Assembly (NCBI RefSeq): GCF_918741275.1
Contig: NZ_CAKKNA010000007.1
Span: forward strand, 162,191-226,190
Source of the DNA: Bacillus sp. CECT 9360
Lineage (GTDB): Bacteria; Bacillota; Bacilli; Bacillales; DSM-1321
Reading direction: 5' to 3'
DNA: 64,000 nt
In this document: one piece after another, positions 1-7,857 of the stretch
How positions within the stretch are numbered: the stretch's first letter is position 1
Layout: each line of letters starts with the position of its first letter
Notes under the pieces: model-generated
Databases searched by the model: none
Told to the model about the DNA's origin: nothing
Seen by the model: the letters and a program-made list of their open reading frames with translations, nothing else
Program-made: the position numbers and the translations under genes

Positions 1-309
1 GTATTGGATCCGATGTATAAGCTTCATGGATTGATCAGTACGCCCGTCATACTTGACTCCATTTTAGGATTGCAAAGAATAGAATTCGAAATGCTTGAAC
101 ATAAAAAAGTATCAGAAATTATGAATATAAATATCCCGAGACTCTATACCGAAGATGAGCTTAATAAGGCTCTTGAGCTATTGATTGATCACCCGTTTGT
201 TTGTGTGGAAAACGAAGAGGGGGTTTTTGAAGGGATCCTGACAAGAAGGGCGATATTGAAAGAGGTATACAACGCTGGAGTGGGAAGAGAAAAGAAATCT
301 GCAAAATAA
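1..309 (+). CDS. darB: Cyclic di-AMP-binding CBS protein DarB/CbpB (YkuL), 5' truncated
   Basis: This is the C-terminal two thirds of a small CBS-domain protein; the reading frame is open through base 1, so the true start lies outside the window. The visible part runs VLDPMYKLHGLIST through RIEFEMLE to FVCVENEEGVFEGILTRR, which I recognise as B. subtilis YkuL (about 147 residues). YkuL, renamed DarB or CbpB, is a cytosolic c-di-AMP receptor; in its apo form it is reported to stimulate the (p)ppGpp enzyme Rel and pyruvate carboxylase PycA, and pycA lies 41 kb downstream here. In B. subtilis it sits directly before ccpC; here an MFS gene and a TSUP gene separate them. Family assignment is firm; binding and partners are knowledge of the family. 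Confidence 0.9.
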   Translation, partial: VLDPMYKLHGLISTPVILDSILGLQRIEFEMLEHKKVSEIMNINIPRLYTEDELNKALELLIDHPFVCVENEEGVFEGILTRRAILKEVYNAGVGREKKSAK

Positions 310-348
310 GCCTCCGGTCTTGTTTTAAAGTAAGAGTGGTGAGTGGCA

Positions 349-1857
349 ATGGGGCAGACAATGGGTGAATACATTCCAAATAACAAAAAAATAAAGCGGC
401 CTTTTGTCCTGGCTGCGATTATACTCGCCATGTTTATGGGGGCGATAGAGGGAACGATTGTCGCGACAGCGATGCCGGCAATCGTAAGCGAGCTCGGTGG
501 CTTCTCCCTATACAGCTGGGTATTTTCAGGATATTTATTAATGAACGCGGTCACCGTTTTGATTTATGGTAAGCTGTCGGACTTATTTGGCCGCAAGCCG
601 ATCCTGATTATTGGGATCATTATTTTTTTAATAGGGTCGCTTTTGTGCGGCTTTGCTGAAACTATGAATGAGCTGATTATCTATCGCTTTATTCAGGGAT
701 TCGGTGCCGGCGCCATTGCCCCGATCGCTACAACAATTGTCGGCGATATTTATGAAAAACATGAACGGGCCCGCATTCAGGGTTATCTATCAAGCGTATG
801 GGGGATTTCTGCGGTATTGGGACCGGCTCTCGGCGGAATCCTCGTCCAGTCCGTAACATGGAAGCTTGTGTTCTGGATCAACATTCCTCTTGGCCTGTTG
901 TCCATAGCAGGAATCTGGTTTTTTCTATATGAAAATATCGAAAAGAAAAAACGTGAGATTGATTATCCGGGTGCTATATTGTTAACGCTTGCAATCTCAT
1001 CCATCATGCTGATCCTCGTCGAAGGAGGAGTTTATTGGCCGTGGTTTTCGGTGCAGGTGATTGGACTTGTTCTGTTTACTTTAATAGCCTTGTTCCTATT
1101 CATAAGACAGGAAAAGAAAACGGCTGAACCGATGATGCCGTTTGAAATTTGGCAGGAACGGTCAATTCTTATAGCCAATATCGTTTCATTGACTACTGGA
1201 GTGATGCTGATCGGGCTATCCACCTTTCTTCCGACCTTTGTCCAAGGAGTGATGGAACGTTCTCCAACGGTTGCCGGATTTACGTTGACAGCCATGTCCA
1301 TCGGATGGCCAATCGCCTCTGCCGTTTCAGGACGGCTGTTAGCAAAAATCGGCTTTAAAGCTACTTCTATTTTAGGAGGGCTCTCTCTGATTGCCGGCAG
1401 CCTTATTTTAGTGTTTCTGCCACCGGAAGCAGGACCTCTGGTTGCGGCCTGTGGGTCATTCTTTGTCGGTGTCGGAATGGGGCTCACCTCGACGTCGTTC
1501 ATCGTACTGATCCAAAGCACGGTGAGCTGGGAACGAAGAGGTATTGCCACAGCTTCCAATATGTTCATGAGGAACCTCGGCACGACCGTCGGGGCTGCCC
1601 TTTTAGGCGGAATCATGAATTCGGGGCTTCAGTCATATCTAGATAAGAATAATCACTCAGGAACAAAACTAACGATCGATTCGGCGAATCAACTGTTAAA
1701 CAGTGAAGAGCGCGCCAAGCTGCCTGCCAAAGCGGTGGAAGTCTTGCAGGATGGACTCAGCTACTCACTCCAAAACGTTTATCTGATCGTTTTGCTATTT
1801 GCGGTAGTAAGCTTGCTGCTCCTTTTGCTGCTTCCGAAAAAAGAAAGCATGAATTAG
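349..1857 (+). CDS. MFS multidrug exporter, DHA2 (14-TM, EmrB/QacA) family
   Basis: A proton-coupled drug exporter of the major facilitator superfamily, similar to B. subtilis YusP/Bmr3. About 14 hydrophobic segments are visible in about 500 residues, the length of the DHA2 group. MFS motif A is seen as GKLSDLFGRKPI after TM2 and the antiporter motif C as GISAVLGPALGG in TM5. Three starts are possible (GTG 343, ATG 349, ATG 361); I chose 349 because GGTGA lies six bases upstream. It follows darB by 39 bases in the same direction and may be read through from it. The substrate cannot be told from sequence. It interrupts the usual darB-ccpC neighbourhood, which suggests a later insertion in this lineage. 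Confidence 0.85.
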   Translation: MGQTMGEYIPNNKKIKRPFVLAAIILAMFMGAIEGTIVATAMPAIVSELGGFSLYSWVFSGYLLMNAVTVLIYGKLSDLFGRKPILIIGIIIFLIGSLLCGFAETMNELIIYRFIQGFGAGAIAPIATTIVGDIYEKHERARIQGYLSSVWGISAVLGPALGGILVQSVTWKLVFWINIPLGLLSIAGIWFFLYENIEKKKREIDYPGAILLTLAISSIMLILVEGGVYWPWFSVQVIGLVLFTLIALFLFIRQEKKTAEPMMPFEIWQERSILIANIVSLTTGVMLIGLSTFLPTFVQGVMERSPTVAGFTLTAMSIGWPIASAVSGRLLAKIGFKATSILGGLSLIAGSLILVFLPPEAGPLVAACGSFFVGVGMGLTSTSFIVLIQSTVSWERRGIATASNMFMRNLGTTVGAALLGGIMNSGLQSYLDKNNHSGTKLTIDSANQLLNSEERAKLPAKAVEVLQDGLSYSLQNVYLIVLLFAVVSLLLLLLLPKKESMN

Positions 1858-1980
1858 TTTACAAGTTTTTGTAGCGGGGGCTCATTATGTTGCCAGTTCC
1901 AGATTTCGCAGCTGAAAAATTCAAAAAAATTTAACTTGAGGTTCATAAGAGTCGCAGGAAAAATGTCCCTATTTCTTGAA

Positions 1981-2727
1981 CTAAAAAATGTTTTCTTTCA
2001 AGATTCTGTAAAGCAGCTGAAGAATTAATGCTACGGTAACTGCATGCAAGATATACTTCAAATGCTTCGAGGAAATGTGCCGGGCTGTTCTTACGGCGGT
2101 TTGGGCCCCGGCCAATGAACCGATCGCATAATAAATAGCGGTGTCCCATTTGAAATGACCTGCGTACAGATACGTGACAAATGCAGCGGCACAGCTGATA
2201 AAGGTTTGGAATCTAGTAAAAGCTAAAGCTTGTAAATAGGAAGCCCCGTGGCGCAGGTATGTATACATTAGTAAAGTCGCCTGTCCGGGACCAAATATGC
2301 CATCGTATACGCTAATCCCAAAAAGTGACGGATACGTTTTTTTCGGCAGCTTCCAGACCCCGTCTGCGGACGGCTTCGGTTTTTTGAGAAAGCTGATCAT
2401 AAAAGCGGTGCCGAGTAGTACGATGGCCATAATCTTCATTGTATTTTCCGTAAAGGCATTTGCCAAAAAGCCACCGGAAAGTCCCCCGAATAATGCAAAT
2501 GGAATCAATGTCGAGACATGTCTCCACGTTAATTCTTTTTGCTTCAAGAGAGTATAAAAGCTCGAAAAGGAAGAGAACATATTTGAAAACTTTGCGGTTG
2601 CGATGACACTATGAATGGGGATCCCGATCAATAGCATCGAAGGCATTCCGATTAATCCGCCGCTACCCGCAAGCGTACCGATAAATGTGGCCGTAAATCC
2701 AATCAAAATTAACAATAGCGCTGTCAT
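1981..2727 (-). CDS. TSUP family membrane carrier (TauE/SafE, sulfite exporter-like)
   Basis: A 248-residue integral membrane protein of the TauE/SafE (TSUP, DUF81) family, which moves sulfur-containing or other small organic anions. The N-terminal segment with GTLAGSGGLIGMPSMLL is the typical family signature, and the second half repeats it in degenerate form (FGPGQATLLMYTY). I chose ATG 2727 because AGGAG lies eight bases upstream; ATG 2733 is possible, and the longer upstream frame lacks a ribosome binding site. It is transcribed divergently from ccpC, with about 110 bases between the starts, so a LysR regulator controlling its divergent neighbour is possible, although CcpC is known for TCA-cycle targets. 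The substrate is unknown. Confidence 0.8.
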   Translation of the reverse strand: MTALLLILIGFTATFIGTLAGSGGLIGMPSMLLIGIPIHSVIATAKFSNMFSSFSSFYTLLKQKELTWRHVSTLIPFALFGGLSGGFLANAFTENTMKIMAIVLLGTAFMISFLKKPKPSADGVWKLPKKTYPSLFGISVYDGIFGPGQATLLMYTYLRHGASYLQALAFTRFQTFISCAAAFVTYLYAGHFKWDTAIYYAIGSLAGAQTAVRTARHISSKHLKYILHAVTVALILQLLYRILKENIF

Positions 2728-2838
2728 TATCATCACTCCTGTTCTTTGCCCTTGTATTATACGGCGAATTTGGTGATAATTAAATGAGCAAATAACTAAC
2801 TTTTTACGATAAGAATAAATTATCAAGGCGTGATGCAA

Positions 2839-3717
2839 ATGTCATTCTCGGAATATCAGCTTTTATCAGTGCTTGCTCAGGAAATGAATATGAGAAAGGC
2901 AGCGGAAAGATTGTTTGTTTCACAGCCTGCTCTATCCCAAAGGCTGCAATCTATCGAAAAGGAATGGGGGACGAAGCTGTTCCTCCGTTCGCAAAAAGGA
3001 CTTTCTTTAACCCCTGCGGGGGAAGCGGTGATCAGGTTTGCCAATGAAATGCTGCAAAAAGAAGAAAAAGTGAGGGAAAGCATCCAGGCAATGGAGCATG
3101 GAGTCTATGGAACACTCAAAATTGCCTGCGCCTCGATCGTTGGCCAGAACTGGCTGCCACAGGTGTTGAAAAAGTTCGTGCAGAAATACCCATATGCGAA
3201 AATCTCTTTGATAACCGGGTGGAGCAGTGAGATATTGAAGTCTCTCTATGATGGCCAGGTCCATATCGGTATTATCAGAGGGGCTCCTGATTGGAAAGGA
3301 ATTAAAAAGCATTTGTTTAGAGATATGCTCTATTTGGTTGACACAGAAATGAACCAATTAGAACAGATTCTCGAAACAGACCGACCGTTTATCCAATTTA
3401 AAAGCGATTCCAATTATTATCAGGCAATTCAGGATTGGTGGTTCCGCCAGTTTAAGACCTCGCCGAAGAACACGATTGTCGTGGACCAGATTGAAACCTG
3501 CAAACAGATGGTCTTTAACGGAATTGGCTACGCGATTTTACCGGGGATCACCCTGCATGACAAAGATCAAAATATCTTTAAGATTCCGTTACATGACGAA
3601 CATAATCATTCCCTTGAAAGAGATACATGGTTGTGCGGATATGAATCATCGTTCCAATTAAAGCAGGTACAGGCTTTTACCGAAGTGATCCAAGAACATA
3701 TTCATAAAAAGGCATAA
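2839..3717 (+). CDS. ccpC: LysR-type regulator CcpC (YkuM), citrate-responsive repressor
   Basis: CcpC is a LysR-family transcription factor that represses aconitase (citB) and citrate synthase (citZ) genes in Bacillus and responds to citrate. An N-terminal winged helix-turn-helix is visible (AAERLFVSQPALSQRLQSIE, about residues 17-36), followed by the periplasmic-binding-like effector domain. Segments such as KISLITGWSSE, VHIGIIRG and DQIETCKQM match B. subtilis CcpC closely along the whole length. ATG 2839 gives the same N-terminal length as the B. subtilis protein and has AAGGCG eight bases before it; ATG 2833 and GTG 2830 are alternatives. It lies between the divergent TSUP gene and dapH. 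In B. subtilis it directly follows ykuL. Confidence 0.9.
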   Translation: MSFSEYQLLSVLAQEMNMRKAAERLFVSQPALSQRLQSIEKEWGTKLFLRSQKGLSLTPAGEAVIRFANEMLQKEEKVRESIQAMEHGVYGTLKIACASIVGQNWLPQVLKKFVQKYPYAKISLITGWSSEILKSLYDGQVHIGIIRGAPDWKGIKKHLFRDMLYLVDTEMNQLEQILETDRPFIQFKSDSNYYQAIQDWWFRQFKTSPKNTIVVDQIETCKQMVFNGIGYAILPGITLHDKDQNIFKIPLHDEHNHSLERDTWLCGYESSFQLKQVQAFTEVIQEHIHKKA

Positions 3718-3818
3718 GTTCAAGTGAAGAGAAAAAATGATGATTCTCACTTGATTTTACATCCTTTAGTTTGGTAAATTTAAGACTAGCAAATTATACA
3801 TAGCAGGGGGAACTACTC

Positions 3819-4529
3819 ATGAAAATGATGGATGCAAATGAAATTATCTCATTTATACAAAACAGTAAAAAATCAACGCCTGTCAAAGTTTATGTGAAAG
3901 GTCAGCTGGAAGGAATTAATTTTGGCGAAAATACGAAGACCTTTATTACAGGAAATACAGGGGTTCTCTTTGGTGAATGGGCTGAAATCAGCGAAGCCAT
4001 CGCTGCCAATGAATCAAAAATCGAAGACCATGTCGTAGAAAACGACCGCAGAAATTCCGCGATTCCGTTGCTTGACTTAAAAGGAATTAAGGCCAGAATC
4101 GAGCCTGGCGCGATTATCCGTGACCAAGTGGAAATCGGCGACAATGCCGTTATTATGATGGGAGCGTCTATTAATATTGGTTCGGTCATAGGTGAAGGCA
4201 CGATGATTGATATGAACGCAATCCTTGGCGGAAGAGCGACGGTAGGCAAGAACTGCCACATCGGTGCAGGCGCGGTTTTGGCAGGAGTAATCGAGCCGCC
4301 ATCCGCAAAACCGGTAGTTGTTGAAGACGACGTTATGGTCGGTGCCAATGCGGTTGTCCTTGAAGGTGTCACAATCGGTAAAGGGGCAGTCGTTGCCGCA
4401 GGCGCAATCGTAATTGAAGATGTACCCCCATATACGGTCGTTGCGGGAACACCTGCAAGAGTTATCAAGGAAATTGATGAGAAAACGAAGTCCAAAACAG
4501 AGATCAAGCAAGAGCTTCGTCAATTATAA
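3819..4529 (+). CDS. dapH: Tetrahydrodipicolinate N-acetyltransferase (YkuQ)
   Basis: DapH acetylates L-2,3,4,5-tetrahydrodipicolinate with acetyl-CoA, the committing step of the acetylase branch of lysine and diaminopimelate synthesis used by Bacillus. The 236-residue protein has the DapH-specific N-terminal domain, then a left-handed beta helix of hexapeptide repeats from about residue 90 to 190 (for example [22 protein letters not shown]), ending with the usual [14 protein letters not shown]. The length matches the family. The start has AGGGGG upstream. dapL follows in the same direction and catalyses a later step, so the two probably form an operon, with a striking hairpin between them. 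Confidence 0.95.
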   Translation: MKMMDANEIISFIQNSKKSTPVKVYVKGQLEGINFGENTKTFITGNTGVLFGEWAEISEAIAANESKIEDHVVENDRRNSAIPLLDLKGIKARIEPGAIIRDQVEIGDNAVIMMGASINIGSVIGEGTMIDMNAILGGRATVGKNCHIGAGAVLAGVIEPPSAKPVVVEDDVMVGANAVVLEGVTIGKGAVVAAGAIVIEDVPPYTVVAGTPARVIKEIDEKTKSKTEIKQELRQL

Positions 4530-4584
4530 AGACTGGTATTTTAATGTTTTGAATAATGAGCGGGCTACATTTTTATAGACTTTG

Positions 4585-4617
4585 GACAAGGCGTGGATTC
4601 ATGATCCACGCCTTGTC
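4585..4617 (+). promoter_or_regulatory. Perfect 14-bp hairpin between dapH and dapL, just before the dapL RBS
   Basis: Bases 4585-4598 and 4604-4617 are exact inverted copies (GACAAGGCGTGGAT with its complement) separated by a five-base loop. No T-run follows; instead the dapL ribosome binding site AGGGGG starts four bases after the stem. It is therefore not a classical Rho-independent terminator and may be an mRNA stabiliser, an RNase processing site, or a structure that tunes dapL translation. Confidence 0.6.
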
Positions 4618-4635
4618 TATAGGGGGAAACAAAGC

Positions 4636-5763
4636 ATGGCGAAATTTGCAGCTATACGAAGGGATTTGCATAAGATTCCCGAACCCGGTTTTCAGGAATT
4701 TAAGACACAGAAGTACTTATTGGATTATCTGCATGCACTACCGGGTGACCGTCTGGAAATTAAAACATGGAGGACCGGTATTTTTGCGAAAATCCATGGG
4801 GAAAATCCAACAAAAACAATCGGTTACCGGGCGGATATCGATGGCCTTCCTATCCAAGAGGAAACCGGTTTGCCATTTGTTTCTGAGCATGAGCAGTTCA
4901 TGCACGCATGCGGCCATGACTTCCATATGAGCATCGCCCTCGGAATACTGACTCATTTCACCTACAACCCGATAGATGATCATTTGTTATTTATTTTCCA
5001 GCCGGCGGAGGAAGGACCAGGTGGAGCAGAGCTTATGCTGCAAACTGATATCATGAAGGATTGGAAGCCTGATATCATTACTGCGCTACATATCGCGCCG
5101 GAATACCCTGTCGGAACTATTGCTGTTAAAGAAGGGCTGCTGTTCGCCAATACGTCAGAGCTTTTCATTGACTTGAAGGGGAAAGGCGGCCATGCCGCAT
5201 ATCCGCATGAAACCAACGATATGGTCCTTGTAGCATGTTCACTAGTTAGCCAGCTTCAGACAATCGTTTCGCGAAATGTGAATCCATTGGACTCGGCTGT
5301 GATCACAATCGGGAAAATTACTGGAGGGACGGTTCAAAATATTATTGCTGAAAATGCCCGACTCGAAGGAACCATTCGCACATTATCGGCCACTTCCATG
5401 GAAAAAGTGAAGCAACGAATCGAACAGCTTGTCGAAGGAATGAGAATCGGTTATCAGTGTGAGGCAGCCATCGATTACGGCAGCATGTATCATCAAGTAC
5501 TAAACGAAGAAACGCTGACCCGGGAATTCATGGATTTTGCCAAAACTACACAAGGAATAACTGTGCATGAATGCACCGAAGCGATGACAGGCGAAGATTT
5601 CGGTTATATGCTAAAAGAAATTCCGGGCTTTATGTTCTGGCTGGGTGTCGATTCCGAATTCGGCTTGCATCATGCAAAGCTTGCGCCTGATGAGAAGGCG
5701 ATTGAGACTGCTATTTCCCTCATGACGGATTATTTCACATTTAAGAGCGCCGCTAAACAGTAA
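4636..5763 (+). CDS. dapL: N-acetyl-L,L-diaminopimelate deacetylase (YkuR), M20 family
   Basis: DapL removes the acetyl group from N-acetyl-LL-diaminopimelate, the third step of the acetylase branch toward meso-diaminopimelate and lysine. The 375-residue protein is a metal-dependent M20 peptidase-type amidohydrolase: [14 protein letters not shown] at the start, the metal-binding MHACGHD (C92, H94), the catalytic EEGPGG and the late TGEDFGYML and LHHAKL motifs are all present. The start is ATG 4636, preceded by AGGGGG at nine bases, and it aligns with B. subtilis YkuR; the longer frame upstream only reads through the hairpin. It probably shares a transcript with dapH. Confidence 0.93.
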   Translation: MAKFAAIRRDLHKIPEPGFQEFKTQKYLLDYLHALPGDRLEIKTWRTGIFAKIHGENPTKTIGYRADIDGLPIQEETGLPFVSEHEQFMHACGHDFHMSIALGILTHFTYNPIDDHLLFIFQPAEEGPGGAELMLQTDIMKDWKPDIITALHIAPEYPVGTIAVKEGLLFANTSELFIDLKGKGGHAAYPHETNDMVLVACSLVSQLQTIVSRNVNPLDSAVITIGKITGGTVQNIIAENARLEGTIRTLSATSMEKVKQRIEQLVEGMRIGYQCEAAIDYGSMYHQVLNEETLTREFMDFAKTTQGITVHECTEAMTGEDFGYMLKEIPGFMFWLGVDSEFGLHHAKLAPDEKAIETAISLMTDYFTFKSAAKQ

Positions 5764-5796
5764 TGATTCCTTAATTATATAAGGTTTACTTATAGT

Positions 5797-5825
5797 TTGA
5801 CTTCATTTTCAGGCTTGTCTATAAT
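5797..5825 (+). promoter_or_regulatory. SigA-type promoter of the peroxiredoxin gene
   Basis: TTGACT (5797-5802), a 17-base spacer and TATAAT (5820-5825) form a near-consensus SigA promoter, about 75 bases upstream of the start codon at 5901. No PerR- or Spx-specific element could be assigned by eye. Confidence 0.75.
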
Positions 5826-5900
5826 GAGAATTGTGTTCAAAATGATTGAGGATTCGACAAATACTTCTCAATTAAATTATGCAATCGGAGGGATCACATC

Positions 5901-6443
5901 ATGCCAGAGCGTATGGTAGGGAAACAAGCACCTCGTTTTGAAATGGATGCTGTTATGGCTAACAAAGAGTTTGGTAAAGTTAGCTTAGAGGAAAACATGA
6001 AGAACGACAAATGGACAGTTCTATTTTTCTATCCAATGGACTTCACATTCGTTTGTCCAACAGAAATCACTGCAATGAGTGACCGCTATGAGGAGTTCGA
6101 TGATCTTGATGCGGAAGTAATCGGCGTATCAACCGATACGATTCATACGCACTTAGCTTGGATACATACAGACCGCAAGGAAAACGGGCTTGGCGATCTT
6201 AACTATCCATTAGCTGCTGATACCAATCACGTTGTTTCGCGTGAATACGGCGTATTAATTGAAGAAGAAGGAGTTGCGCTTCGCGGATTATTCATCATCA
6301 ATCCGGAAGGCGAAATGCAATACTCCGTTGTTAATCACAACAACATTGGCCGTGATGTAGATGAAACGCTTCGTGTACTTCAAGCTCTTCAAACAGGCGG
6401 ACTTTGCCCTGCAAACTGGAGACCGGGTCAAGCGACTCTTTAA
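5901..6443 (+). CDS. ykuU: Typical 2-Cys peroxiredoxin (AhpC/TSA family, YkuU)
   Basis: A cytosolic thiol peroxidase that reduces hydrogen peroxide and organic hydroperoxides. The 180-residue protein has the peroxidatic cysteine C52 in FTFVCPTE and the resolving cysteine C169 in GGLCPANW, both needed for the typical 2-Cys mechanism. The sequence matches B. subtilis YkuU nearly end to end. GGAGGG precedes the ATG. The next gene is the thioredoxin-like ykuV, as in B. subtilis, but a strong terminator lies between them, so ykuV has its own promoter or depends on read-through. ykuV may serve as the reductant; that is inference from proximity. Confidence 0.95.
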   Translation: MPERMVGKQAPRFEMDAVMANKEFGKVSLEENMKNDKWTVLFFYPMDFTFVCPTEITAMSDRYEEFDDLDAEVIGVSTDTIHTHLAWIHTDRKENGLGDLNYPLAADTNHVVSREYGVLIEEEGVALRGLFIINPEGEMQYSVVNHNNIGRDVDETLRVLQALQTGGLCPANWRPGQATL

Positions 6444-6466
6444 TTTAATCTTAAAAGCAATTAAAT

Positions 6467-6497
6467 AAAAGGCCTAACTCCATGTTAGGTCTTTTTT
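6467..6497 (+). terminator. Rho-independent terminator after ykuU
   Basis: The stem AAAAGGCCTAAC pairs with GTTAGGTCTTTT across a five-base loop and runs into a T-tract. It lies 23 bases after the ykuU stop. Confidence 0.85.
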
Positions 6498-6537
6498 GAT
6501 AATTATTGAAACCTAAATGACTTTGGAGGAATAAGCT

Positions 6538-6993
6538 GTGAAATTACGTGAATTAATGCCTGAATTAATCGGTGAAACTGCATGGATAAACGAGCAAGTT
6601 ACGAAAGATCAATTGGTCGGTGAAAAACCTACCTTGATTCACTTCTGGTCTGTTAGCTGCCATTTATGCAAGGAAGCAATGCCGCAGGTCAATGAATTCA
6701 GAGACAATTACAAGGATAAGTTAAATGTAGTAGCCGTTCATATGCCGCGTTCTGAAGACGATTTGAATCTTGATGACATCAAAAAGGTCGCGGAAGAACA
6801 CGGAATCACCCAGCCGATTTTTGTTGACAGTGAATTAAAATTAAACGATACATTCGAAAATCAATACGTGCCTGCTTATTACGTATTTGATAAAGAAGGA
6901 AAGCTCCGTCACTTCCAGGCGGGCGGCAGCGGTATGAAAATGCTTGAAAAGCGCGTAAATCGCGTACTCGACGAAAATGAAAAGGCAGAATAA
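6538..6993 (+). CDS. ykuV: Thiol-disulfide oxidoreductase YkuV (thioredoxin-like)
   Basis: A 151-residue thioredoxin-fold protein, matching B. subtilis YkuV. The redox motif is CHLC in IHFWSVSCHLCKEAMPQ, followed by the cis-proline region VPAYYVFDKEG and the family-specific GGSGMKMLEKRVNRVL tail. It lacks a signal peptide, so it works in the cytosol. The start is GTG 6538 with TTGGAGGA upstream. The position directly after peroxiredoxin ykuU suggests that it takes part in peroxide-linked thiol redox, but its physiological partner is not visible in the sequence. Confidence 0.93.
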   Translation: MKLRELMPELIGETAWINEQVTKDQLVGEKPTLIHFWSVSCHLCKEAMPQVNEFRDNYKDKLNVVAVHMPRSEDDLNLDDIKKVAEEHGITQPIFVDSELKLNDTFENQYVPAYYVFDKEGKLRHFQAGGSGMKMLEKRVNRVLDENEKAE

Positions 6994-6996
6994 TCG

Positions 6997-7030
6997 AAAG
7001 AGCTGATGAAGATTTTCATCGGCTCTTTTT
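6997..7030 (+). terminator. Rho-independent terminator after ykuV
   Basis: The stem AAAGAGCTGATGAA pairs with TTCATCGGCTCTTT and is followed by more T residues, directly after the ykuV stop codon. Confidence 0.85.
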
Positions 7031-7160
7031 CAAATACTGAAAAAAATAATGTCTTTATGATAAAATAGGAACAGGACTTATTAAATAAAGTGTCACATGA
7101 ATGATCCTAAAATATACAATTTTATCAATGCGTTAGTTCAACTAATCTGGAGGTATTGCA

Positions 7161-7820
7161 GTGAAAAAAGAGTTTGCTGTTATTGGACTGGGCCGTTTTG
7201 GCGGAAGCATTTGCAAGGCTCTGGCTGAAGAGGGTATGGAAGTTTTGGCAATCGATATGGATGAAGACCGGGTAAGCGAATTCGCGATGATTGCTTCACA
7301 TGCTATAGTGGGCGATACAACGGATGAGTCCGTATTAAGAAGCCTTGGAATCCGGAATTTTGATCATGTCATCGTCGCAATTGGTGACAATATCCAGGCA
7401 AGCATTTTAACCACTCTTATGTTAAAAGAGCTTGGTGTTAATAATATTACCGCTAAAGCCCAAAATGACTATCATGAAAAAGTGCTTCGTAAAATTGGCG
7501 CGGACCATGTTGTCCACCCAGAACGAGATATGGGACGGCGCATAGCCCATAGTATTGTCTCCAATAATGTGCTTGATTATTTGGAACTGTCGGATGAGCA
7601 TTCTATCGTTGAGATCGTAGCAAATGATAAAATTGATGGAAACTCTATCATCGATATGGATGTTCGTGCCCGTTACGGCATTAATATAGTAGCGATTAAA
7701 AGAGGAAATGAAATCATTGTATCTCCTCAGGCGAATGACCAGATTATAAAAGGCGACATCCTGATCGTGATCGGGGCAGATACCGATATTACCCGTTTTG
7801 AGAGAAAAGTTATTGAATAG
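7161..7820 (+). CDS. ktrC: Potassium uptake regulatory subunit KtrC (RCK domain)
   Basis: KtrC is the cytosolic gating ring of the Ktr potassium channel; it pairs with a membrane subunit KtrD or KtrB, not found in this window. The 219-residue protein has an N-terminal RCK-N Rossmann domain with the nucleotide motif GLGRFGGS (about residues 9-16) and a C-terminal RCK-C domain (about 135-219), the site known to bind c-di-AMP in this family. GTG 7161 is preceded by CTGGAGG. It converges with rnjA and shares a terminator with it, the same pairing as in B. subtilis (ykqB-ykqC). In B. subtilis its expression and activity are controlled by c-di-AMP; no riboswitch is visible here. Confidence 0.95.
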   Translation: MKKEFAVIGLGRFGGSICKALAEEGMEVLAIDMDEDRVSEFAMIASHAIVGDTTDESVLRSLGIRNFDHVIVAIGDNIQASILTTLMLKELGVNNITAKAQNDYHEKVLRKIGADHVVHPERDMGRRIAHSIVSNNVLDYLELSDEHSIVEIVANDKIDGNSIIDMDVRARYGINIVAIKRGNEIIVSPQANDQIIKGDILIVIGADTDITRFERKVIE

Positions 7821-7823
7821 CAC

Positions 7824-7853
7824 AAAACCCGCTCCAAAGCCGGAGCGGGTTTT
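7824..7853. terminator. Bidirectional terminator between ktrC and rnjA
   Basis: AAAACCCGCTCC and GGAGCGGGTTTT form a 12-bp stem with a six-base loop. A-tract and T-tract flank the stem, so it can stop transcription from both convergent genes. Confidence 0.9.
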
Positions 7854-7857
7854 ATAT

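Noticed and set aside
1032..1616. Minus-strand frame of 194 codons inside the MFS gene
   Set aside because: The plus-strand gene has clear transporter motifs and hydrophobic periodicity; the antisense product resembles no family.
1891..1938. Fifteen-codon frame after the MFS gene (starts ATGTTGCCAGTT after GGGGGC)
   Set aside because: It has a plausible ribosome binding site but is too short, with no promoter, terminator or known relative.
3718..3750. Possible terminator after ccpC (AAGTGAAGA with TCTCACTT)
   Set aside because: The stem has a bulge and a 14-base loop and no T-run, so it is too weak to call.
3902..4507. Long minus-strand frame of 201 codons inside dapH
   Set aside because: It is a shadow of the hexapeptide-repeat codons of dapH, low in complexity (Thr, Ser, Ile rich) and without a ribosome binding site; dapH is certain on the plus strand.
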